Shown here: in pieces, positions 55,071-64,000 of the stretch
How positions within the stretch are numbered: the stretch's first letter is position 1
Layout: each line of letters begins with the position of its first letter
From: Solen grandis
Taxonomy: Eukaryota; Mollusca; Bivalvia; Adapedonta; Solenidae
Direction: 5' to 3'
Assembly (NCBI GenBank): GCA_021229015.1
Contig: CM037779.1
Coordinates: 2,232,001 to 2,296,000 of the forward strand
Length of the DNA stretch: 64,000 nt
Translations under genes and position numbers: made by a program
Notes under the pieces: generated by a model
What the model saw: the letters and a program-made list of their open reading frames with translations, nothing else
What the model was told of the DNA's origin: nothing
Databases searched by the model: none

Positions 55071-58000
55071 CTATAATGAACAAACACTTAACCTTTTATA
55101 TATTCCACAGTTAATTAAATTGTATAACATTCCATGAACAAATAACAGGATATGTACATGTTATTTTCTGACGTTGTGTTAACAGTATTTAAACATTTAA
55201 TGACATATACCTTATTCATCCTCTTGTTTACTTATAAAATGGGAACCTTATATATGTGCGTGCGTGCGTGTGCTACCTATATGTGGTGTGTTACCATATG
55301 AATCATGAATCATATGATTTATATTCACGTGTTTTTGTATTGTATATACATGTAATATGATATGTAAAAAGAAACATATATGTTTACATTACTTGATTAC
55401 TACATTATACAATTATTAGTGATCACCTATATTAATGTATCAGCCTGGTTTTAGCGGCCATCATTAAAACTATCGGTATGTTATGGTATTGTTCTTGTCC
55501 CTGTTACTGACCGCCTACGACAGGATACCACCTACTGTCGAGTTGAACAGCATCTGATTTAGTTTAGATGTATCGGTGGCATTACATAAAAACTGCCGAC
55601 AAATAAAGGGTCTATCAAGCTATTAATACATCAGACAAGAGACCACAGGGATCAGGTACATTTTGCAAAAGCATAACTCTTTGAAGATTACAAAATTAAT
55701 ATCACATAATATATCATGTTACCAATGTATACCAGTGTGGCCATATTGGCCCTATATATAGATAGACGTCTGAAGTGAATTAGGACGGAAAATTAAAGGT
55801 ATCGTGATACAGAGGTAGTAACAAGATATGCGATCCGAAATGGGAGCGAAATTAGATGTAAATATTATGCCGATCAAGAAACAGCCGAGTGGGGTAAGAA
55901 TACATAATAAAACTGTTTCCTAATCAGGGTAATAGAATGGGTGATCGACTGATGATGATTGATGATGCAGTAGATGATGCTGGGGTTGATGCAGCACATA
56001 CTGCGTCGTCATGTAGCCGAACAAATAAAATAATTTTCGAAGGAACTATTTACACGAAATACCATCATCTAAGTGAATAGAATGTGTTTTATATAATTAT
56101 TCTCGTTAACATCGATTTCGCTGAGTTTTTATTGCAAAAAAGTGTATCTGGAAAAAATATTCGTTAATTCATTTGAGATTCATACTAAATGTTTGAGATT
56201 TTTTTTTGGTTTATTCCTATGGAAAGTTGAACTCCAGAAACCAAAGAAATCCCTTGAAGAATAATGATTTTATGCAAGAACTGGGCCTTTTAGTCAGTAT
56301 TATCTAAACTTATGTTTAAGAAAAAGAAAGCATTTTATAAGTATATTTACAAACATGAGATATATGAAAATAAAGGAAACACAGAAGACATACAATTAAC
56401 AATGGAAGTATGCTCTGTACAGTAAAATGCTATCAAGATTTCCTCGTTTCGTCTTGGTAGTTACGTAATACACAAAATAATTAAAATGTAAAAGAAAAAG
56501 GTAAATAGCATTGACCAAAATCGAAAATCGGTGATTTTACATGTTTCAAGACGTGAAATAATATGTTTCACGACTTGATATTGTATCATCGTTTTAACAA
56601 TAGAATTTATTTGGGGAAAATGTATAAGGAAGAAAGTAATGTAGCTTAACACACTTAACACAGAATCCGTACAGTATATCATTTGATAATGTAAGTCCGT
56701 TGTCATCGAATCCTTGGAAAAACAATACGTATCGACTCATTTTATAATACTTATGCTTTACGTCTTGCGTGAAAACATTATCCTGTCTCGTAAATTTACT
56801 TATTTCTTTAACAGCCTAATGTATGTGTTCCCATTAGCTAAACCATCTTTAATGGCTACATAGGTTTGGTAGAGAGAATGTTCTTATCCTGTATACAATT
56901 TACTAGCATAAGTAAAATGGACAAACATCTTATGTTGAGTCAAATTATTCCTTAGACTTATTTTCATAAACACGGTAGTACATATGTCATAATGACCAGT
57001 TATTTCTCTTAAAACACTTCATACAATGGACTGTAAAAGGGTATATACCGATATATACTTGTATTATAAAGTTTTACACTGACGGGAAAGGTCATATTCC
57101 TATGGCATAGTAAGAAATTACGTGTATTACCAAAATAAATTATTTCAAATACATCGACTGTAACTTAGTCAAATTAATTCATCGATAACAGAAATGTCAT
57201 TCCACGGAAGTGATACTCTTTGGGATTTACAACTGAAGATAGATTAGATAGATTATCACAATAAGTAATATAACAATGGATTTTAAAGCACACTTTTCCC
57301 TTTTCTCTGACTTTTAATACCGACAGTCATTACTTACTTCCTTGATAAGATAATGCTGTGAATCAAATGTCTAGTACATATGTTCATATGCCGATGATTT
57401 TCGGAAATATCAAAGCGTTTTTGTCCAAAATTGTCCCAGATCAAATCAAAGAATTAATTTAATTGTAACTGGATCTCCTGGTTTGCGTACAACTGTTTTC
57501 CCAATGACGACTTCCTGAATTTCCGAATTTTAAACACAACCTGGCATATTTAATTCAAGGTACAATCAATATATTATTTGTATATAAGAAGATAAGAAGA
57601 GAGAGAAAGAAAGAAAGAGAGAGAGAGGGGGGATCGTGTACTGAAATTATTCTAGTAAATGATAACTATGAATGATATACACTTCTTTATATCATATTAA
57701 TGAACGCGCCAGCTGTTTTTTATGTTTTCGTCAGCGTATAATACATAATACATATAATTTGTCAGCAGGAGATTAAGGTATGACAAAAATGGAAATCTTG
57801 TTAAGGTTGAGTTATTTGTAAATGTGACCCATTAATCTCCCTTATAATAATGGAACACATGGTACTCAATGACATAATTCAGTATTGAAAGTGAAATGAA
57901 TGCACGTCTCTTTGGTTTTAATTTTAACCTTGATTTCATGCAACGTTATTTATTCAATGCACATGTCGATTAGTTTTGCCATACATCACATTGTTTTTCA

Positions 58001-58300
58001 TTTTGAAAGTAATTTTGAATCCCACATTTTACATGTAGTGAGAAACAATGACAGTAAATCTCTCATATTGTCGTTCAACATTACGACATGCTCACCTTAG
58101 CTCTTTGTTGCCATATCATCATTTATGTGGGTATTCTAAAGGGATTAGACATTCATATGAATGAACAACAAACACTGTTTTACCTGCTTAACATGTCTAA
58201 GCATTTTGTACAATCAGAGGTCCACAATATTGTTTTTAACATTATCTTACAGGGAGGAAATGAAATCTATTGATTCTGTAGAAATCATTTTAATTCAGTG
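55071..58300. other. no gene recognised
   Basis: AT-rich sequence. It includes a GATGAT-rich stretch at 55935-55990 and a GA-rich microsatellite at 57596-57630. No coding-like frame or named repeat was found. Confidence 0.45.
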
Positions 58301-58309
58301 AACGAAGAA

Positions 58310-58490
58310 CCGGTCAACCAAGTGTGATAAGAATGTCCACAAGAGACGTGGATTCGATTTCCAACAGCAAGATACCAATCGTTTTATTATTTCTCTTGCG
58401 GTCTCGTGTGTTCTGTACCAAGATAGCATATAATAGATTTTGTATCTGGACACTTGTCTAGGGCGTGATACTGCAAAGGCTGATCTCATA
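58310..58490 (+). mobile_element. SINE family A, strongly decayed
   Basis: GACGTGGATTCGATTTCCAACAGC and AAGATACCA correspond to the B box and following block. ACTTGTCTAGGGCGTGATACTGCAA corresponds to CATGTCTACGGCGTGATACTGCAG. The 121-codon minus-strand frame over it is not credible. Confidence 0.45.
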
Positions 58491-58499
58491 TAAAGCAAT

Positions 58500-59620
58500 T
58501 TCTCAAATAAAACCAAGAAACCTAGTGTATACATATTATGTTGTAAAATGACAGGTGATCCTGAGAATCTCAACAAAAACACCGATATCTTAGAAAGGAA
58601 AAAAAATGAAGACACGATGTCGAAATAGTTTAGCTCTTGACGTTTAATAACACGTAACACTGGACCTATTGCCCATTAATCAAAGGGATGGGGTTTTACT
58701 GGCAGTGACTTGAATCAGTAGCTGTCAAATATGAATCTTAGTAATGCATTTCGTTGTTTGTATTTTCTTCATTTTAATTATATGAATGAACATTTTTCAC
58801 AAGTTTGTGAATTATTCAAAACGTTTCAACATCAGATTTCCTTTAGGCGAATGATGTCTCTTCATGATTTGATCTGAATGAAATAAAAAGGGTAGTCTGA
58901 TACATTTAGGCAAAAACAACTTTCTCCCATACATTTCTAGATACAGACATTGGGGACTGACATTTTCTTGAAATGACAATCTTAACAAACAAGCGATCGT
59001 GGAGATTAAATTATACTAATAGCCGTAAATTTCATAACGATTTGACAAGTGTCACGTCATAAATGTTATTCACACTGTCTAAATTACAATTTAATACTTC
59101 AAAATAATCATTGAAGTCAAAATAACAGGGAAAGAATGCATCGTTGAGATATAAAACGATTTTATTAATTGGATGACTGATCAGTTATTATGCTGTACAA
59201 ATAAAAATTTTGATTTTAAATAGTTCAATTTAGCGATGGATGATTTACATTTAATCCAATATGAGTTATGTTTTCGACGACTAAAGTTCTCTTGTTTTCT
59301 TTTGTTTTCTAATTTTCAGGTAATCGTGCATTTTTTAAGAGCAATGCAAAGTGCTCTAACACGCGTCTACTTTCCTTACATATCCGAGTACAAAGTCGGG
59401 TTGATATTAAAAAATGAAATTTATTTCTTTAAGATGTAACCAAATAGTCCTGGACAGAAGACCCAAGCTCATATACATCTTTGGATGGAGACAAATTAAC
59501 GACTGCTGGCCAAGAAACATCATGGCTGACGCATTGATTTCACTTACGCAACCAATCTTGTTCTTCTATCAATCTTATATAAATTAGTTAGCAACTGGGA
59601 CACTCTTAAGCTGTTTATTT
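58500..59620. other. no gene recognised
   Basis: AT-rich sequence with no supportable feature. Confidence 0.45.
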
Positions 59621-59629
59621 TTTTAAATC

Positions 59630-60150
59630 TTATTTTCCATCACTTGTGTGTTCATAGAGAAAACAATATTTTCTATGAATAAATTCATTATCGTTTTTTA
59701 ATGAATTATCTCTGTTTCGTCGTTGTAGGAGGTAGGGAAGATCATTTGAACACTTTTTTTGAAATTTTATGTATATATTAAAAGGAACTTTGTCGCTTTT
59801 GAATGAAGAATTTATTTTTTCAAGCGAGCCTTTTTCGCAAAATGCATTCATTTCGGAGAATAATTTTGAAATGTTAGAATACCGGCCATTCCCAAGAGTC
59901 TGATGGATCAAATTTGTTTGAGCAATTATAACTAAGGGCGACGAGATGATCATTTATCAAAATAGAATTTGTGTTCTCACCTGATGGGACAAAACATTGA
60001 TTGTTGCATAGTTTTCCTATTGAAATCATATTAGGAATATGTCCAAGCCCCGGGAGTCTCATTAAACGGAACAATTTTATTTAAAACATTTCGATTGAGG
60101 GCAATTTTGTCATATGTGCAAATTTCACAAGTTTCAGGAAGCTTTTTGAT
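59630..60150 (-). pseudogene. possible retroelement polyprotein remnant
   Basis: On the minus strand the frame at 60074-59874 contains LGHIPNMISIGKLCNNQCFV and SILINDHLVALSYN, then WEWPV. The order of a LISxGxLC...C segment and a short LW-type end resembles the region before the integrase in Copia-like polyproteins (loose pattern match). A frame just upstream (KLPETCEICTYDKI) and one downstream (59953-59630) are also open, with shifts between them. It is too degraded to classify. Confidence 0.25.
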
Positions 60151-60344
60151 ATTTTGTATCATTTTTTTTCATAGAAACCCCGAAATCTGCATCGCCTTGT
60201 GAGTATGAAAAAAACAACCACTAAAAATAAATAAATAAAATGTGTCTCTTTCTCAATCCTGTTTCCGTATGATAAATGGAATTGCTTGACCAGATTTTGG
60301 TAAATGATTCATAAAATTCATGATTAAAACGTATTTTCGTTCTG

Positions 60345-60580
60345 CGACATACCAAAGTCGTAAAAAATGGTACTGTTATAGCTCCCTTGCTTGGCGCTCA
60401 GCATATAAGGGTAGTTGCAGGACGGGTTGGCCCGGTGTCAGGATAACGTGACTGGGTGTGTTATCAAGCCACATATCTACGGCGTGATACTGCAGTGTGG
60501 AAGTACCATATCTGTCTCAAGTAGACATTGTCTCCAAATGACTGAAATACTGTCGGTGGAACGTTTAACTCATCAAACAT
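60345..60580 (+). mobile_element. SINE family A without its tRNA head
   Basis: Begins at GCGACATACCAAAGTCGTAA and runs through CTTGCTTGGCGCTCAGCATA, GTGTCAGGATAACGTGACTG, GGCGTGATACTGCAGTGTGG and ACTGAAATACTGTCGGTGGA to AACGTTTAACTC. The 5' truncation is at the head-body junction. Confidence 0.85.
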
Positions 60581-60589
60581 ATTTTCGTT

Positions 60590-61640
60590 CTTTCTTTTTT
60601 TACCGATGCCAATCTGGACACAAAGTTTCAAAACTTTAAAATATCATAACTTCAGTAACAGATGGTAGAGTCATTGTATCATTGTTTGTCTGATTTATTA
60701 CTCGTTCGACTCACGTATGAGTTTTGTGATGCTTGACCTAATACAGTGGAGTCATAGAATATTAAACAGGACGTCATTCTCAACTTAAACAGTTTAGATA
60801 TCATTTAATCTTTTACAATCCTTATACCTGGGTTATATTTGATGACTGAATTAGTCTGTCGAGTAACAGAATAATCGGAATTAAGGAAAAAAATTCAGAT
60901 GCGTTTAAGATACTGAACTAATTATGGTTCAAATCAAATTCTTGATATTGATTGAATATTTAGAATAATTGTAGCGTAGGTTACAGGATGAGCTCGTCTA
61001 ATTTATACAGCAAACAACTCTTTTAGCCCGATTTTGCCATTAAGTAATTAACTGTGCATGAGACATTGAATTATCTACATGGTGTGGATCTTGCCTGTCA
61101 AACAAAGCGTGCTAGTGAGCATATGATTTTAGACTAAAAAGAAGGAAAATCAATTGTTTGAAAATGTCAAGACAAATGTTATTATACTCGTGTTTCCATC
61201 ATGGCTAATAAGTGGAGAAATAGGAACAATAAAACATCCTTCGGTATGACGCAATGTACAATGCCACGTTTTATAACATATTGAATATTCATATTGAATT
61301 ACTCATCTGATGAATGGATGAATGCAATAAGTACTTGCTATAAACCATAACATTCCCAGTAACATGGTAATGATATCTCTTGCATCATTTTATCCAGAAC
61401 ATTTTATTAGAGTTATCAATGTTTAATTTACATTCCTTAGCACAGACCTAAGATTTTGGTACATACGCGTATGAAGTTGTATTTCGACATTTGACAAGAA
61501 CTGCTTTGGTTTAAATTTTATTTATTCACATAATGCAAATATGTCTGATATACATTAATATAACAAATACATTTCTTATAGATTGGAATTTGAATTGCTT
61601 TATAGATCGACAGTTACGATGGCTTATATTCTTATTTATT
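60590..61640. other. no gene recognised
   Basis: AT-rich sequence with no supportable feature. Confidence 0.45.
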
Positions 61641-61649
61641 TATTTTGTT

Positions 61650-61853
61650 TGTTTGCTTGTTGGGTTTAACGTCCCACCGACAGTATTTCAGTCATTTGGA
61701 GACGATATCTACTTAAGATACATATAGTGCTGCCACACTGCAGTATCACGCTGTAGACATGTAGCATGACACATTATCCTGAAACCAGGCCAACAAATCC
61801 TGCAACTACCCTTATATGCTGAGCGACAAGCAAGGGAGCTATAACAGTACCAT
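61650..61853 (-). mobile_element. SINE family A without its tRNA head
   Basis: Reverse complement of the family A body: GGGTTTAACGTCCCACCGAC at the left, CTGCAGTATCACGCTGTAGA, then ATGCTGAGCGACAAGCAAGG and ATAACAGTACCATT. It stops where the rolling-circle-like sequence begins. Confidence 0.8.
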
Positions 61854-62757
61854 TCGTCAGGCGTCGTCCGGAATCTTAACGCTGGCCATAACTTCTCTAA
61901 TTTTGCATATACAACTTTCATTTTTGGTTTGCATATTCATCTGGACAAGGCCTATCCAGACATTTTTCACCTATTGACCTTGACCTTTGACCTATTTTGT
62001 GCTGTATTTTTTGAAAACTTTAAAATGCCTGTCATTTCAGAACCATTACCAACAGGCACTGCTTTTTCACATGTGAATTCCTTGTGGCAAGACATTTCCA
62101 TCAATGTTACACTTTTGGACTTTGACCTTGACCTTTGAACTTTGACATATTTTTGAAATGTTTAACAAAAAACTTTAACGTTGGCCATAACTTTTTACTT
62201 TTTGACATACATCTTTTATATCTGGTATGCATATTCATCACGACAACGGTTTTCAGATATACCTTAATATTTTATCTCTCGACTTGACCTTTGACCTTAT
62301 TTTGCCATAACTTTGGACAAGTTTTATAATAGATATTTCTTTGTAATTTTTCAATTTTTTTTTTTAAAAACTTTGTATACTGGTTTGTCATCATATGAAC
62401 CTGTGTAGGTGTGATTTTGGTCATGATCTTTAGGCAAATAAATAAGAATATTTTTTTTAATGTCTTTAAATTATACAGTTTTGTGTTGATTATCAAAAAC
62501 TCAATGGATAAGTAATTGTGATTTTTTGTTTACATAGTTAACATCATTGTGTTTTATACTTTCTATTCCATGCATAGGTCAAGGTCATCCTTCAAGGTCA
62601 AAGGTCAAACTTAAAGGGTATGGTACTTCAACTTTGCATTTAAAGGCTTACAGTTTTAGTTGTGATTTTCAAGGTCAACTTTTTTAAATGTATAACAAAA
62701 ATGTGTAACGTTGGCAAAACCAGACGAACGTTGGCACCCGCATGCGGTGCTCTTGTT
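61854..62757 (+). mobile_element. rolling-circle-like element, third terminal type
   Basis: The 5' part is GTCAGGCGTCGTCCGGAATC. The body repeats AACG(C/T)TGGCCATAACTT, GCATATTCATC and TTGACCTTGACCTTTGA. The 3' end is a hairpin built on GCACCCGCATGCGGTGC (62735-62751) followed by TCTTGTT, ending at 62757. It shares the CTCTTGTT terminus with the 20278, 19933 and 35010 elements. No protein is encoded. Confidence 0.6.
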
Positions 62758-63084
62758 ACGACTTTGCCACTCTTTTGGAGATACTCTTGTGCCAACCGAA
62801 TAGATAGAATACTCAATTTTAACCGACAACTACAGGAAGAAGAAGAAGAAGAAGCGGTATAACATTGAACTAAGACATAACGTCCTCAGATAAGCGTTCA
62901 CTGAAACACGAGCACTATCTTGTTTAAGCATTCATCTGTATTGTAGTTTTGCACCACCCCGCCATCTTAAGATCGACTTATATTTTTTTTTTCATGAGAC
63001 GATCATCACAAATATTGTTATTCATTATTACTTGGTATCATTTATAGCTATTTTCTACAAGCACTCTGGGTCTTCTTAATGATA

Positions 63085-63212
63085 AACTGAGCGCCAAGTA
63101 AGGAAGATATAACAACCATATTTATCGACTTAGGTAAGTCGCGATCAGGGAATCGAACCTACGACTTCACGCATCCGAGGCGGACGCTCTAACCACTCGG
63201 CCACCGGGGACG
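63085..63212 (-). mobile_element. SINE family A, 5' half
   Basis: The minus strand begins CCGTCCCCGGTGGCCGAGTGG and GTTAGAGCGTCCGCCTCGG, B box GGTTCGATTCCCTG, then CGACTTACCTAAGTCGATAA and CTTACTTGGCGCTCAG. The 3' half is missing. Confidence 0.75.
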
Positions 63213-63229
63213 GTCTTATTTATTTAAAG

Positions 63230-63422
63230 TAGACCATTTCACTACGAAATGAGACGTGAACCAGCACTTCTCGAGCACTTAATCAATATGCTGGTGTAAA
63301 AATTCTACACATTGCTCAATGGGAAATAAGCACACACACTTGAGATCTCCCCAAGTCACTGATAGGAATTTTAGTTCAGCGAATTCTACAGGGCATAGCC
63401 TGTCCCTTGGTGAAATGGTCTA
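63230..63422 (+). mobile_element. MITE with TAGACCAT ends, copy 3
   Basis: Left TAGACCATTTCAC and right GGTGAAATGGTCTA are inverse over about 14 bases, the clearest ends of the three copies. The interior AAATGAGACGTGAACC and CTCGAGCACTTAATC matches the others. Confidence 0.75.
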
Positions 63423-64000
63423 TAGAGCTCAATTTCACCAACAATAAAAACATATTTAACTGCATAAACAATGTTATAAAAACATCACCCACCTCTCAAC
63501 ATCATAAACACGTGTGTGCTTATATAGATTTTCTTTATGTGAACAGTGCGAAAATCTGCTAATGTTGGCGAGTATAATAAAAATATTTCAGGCAAAGTCG
63601 GCTCAATAATCCCGGTTATATCTGATTACGCACATGACGCTCCGTGTCCGAGTCAAAACAAATACATGTACGGTGGAACAAGAACAAACAAGAAGGTCTG
63701 ATTTACAATAACTACTGAAGTTATTGATATTTTGCTTTCGATTTAGTTCACTTCAACCGTTCGCATCATGTACATATGTTAACGCGATATGCCGAACATT
63801 TTCGTGGAAAATCGTGTGCGTCTGCAAAATATCAAGCGAAATGAAAATAAGTCTTTAGATTTTTTTTTACATGAACAAATATGCTGAAATAGTGTGCTTC
63901 ATTTTGAGTGCCTTACAGCCATTATTGAGTTAGTCTATGAGCAATCTGATTAAACGATTAACAAAAGTATAACTTTGTAAACATCGGTACTGGTTTAGCT
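63423..64000. other. no gene recognised
   Basis: AT-rich sequence with no supportable feature to the window end. Confidence 0.45.

Noticed and set aside
58295..58660. 121-codon minus-strand frame
   Set aside because: It overlaps a decayed SINE and has no domain-like pattern or splice context.

Overview
This window looks like non-reference-quality intronic and intergenic DNA from a mollusc, most likely a bivalve (inference). The reasons are the AT-rich base, the very low coding density, several tRNA-headed SINE families in many copies, and rolling-circle-like elements that open with AGCTCACCTGAGC or GTGTCGCC and close with a hairpin plus CTCTTGTT. A 100-base run of N at 41164-41263 is an assembly gap. 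There are no bacterial features, no rRNA and no convincing functional tRNA.

Real or formerly real coding sequence is scarce and hidden in short exons. The best case is a plus-strand scavenger receptor cysteine-rich (SRCR) domain split over two exons (30453-30549 and 32227-32407), with clean splice sites, matching phase and a stop. The second is a minus-strand SGNH-hydrolase-like gene or pseudogene (exons near 12172-12352, 11736-11868 and 11408-11646). Its possible first exon (12620-12817) starts inside one arm of a giant inverted repeat. Weaker candidates lie at 17617-17965 (+), 44489-44670 (+), 47516-47836 (-) and 48683-48763 (-).

Layout: 0.9-1.35 kb, LINE ORF1 remnant. 2.0-2.66 kb, rolling-circle-like element. 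3.74-5.6 kb, decayed LINE reverse transcriptase. 10-11 kb, SINE and MITE. 11.4-12.8 kb, SGNH-like exons. 12.74-15.86 kb, roughly 3.1 kb palindrome with a 17-bp minisatellite in its loop. 16.6 kb, a 38-bp higher-order repeat. 18.5-22.8 kb, rolling-circle-like elements, one nested in another. 24.0-27.0 kb, a duplicated segment, one copy split by a 1.77 kb solo-LTR-like insertion with a 5-bp target duplication. 28.4-28.9 kb, a further rolling-circle copy. 29.5-30.06 kb, minisatellite. 30.4-32.4 kb, SRCR exons. 33.1-37.3 kb, composite region with nested inverted repeats around another rolling-circle element. 37.8-40.6 kb, MITE cluster. 41.26-42.2 kb, LINE RNase H end. 43-55 kb, SINEs, MITEs and LINE remnants. 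55-60 kb, mostly featureless. 60.3-63.4 kb, SINEs, another rolling-circle-like element and a MITE.

The most informative structures are the nested rolling-circle-like families that share one 3' terminus, the LTR insertion with its empty-site paralogue in the same window, and the palindrome whose two outer ends carry the same start of coding sequence.
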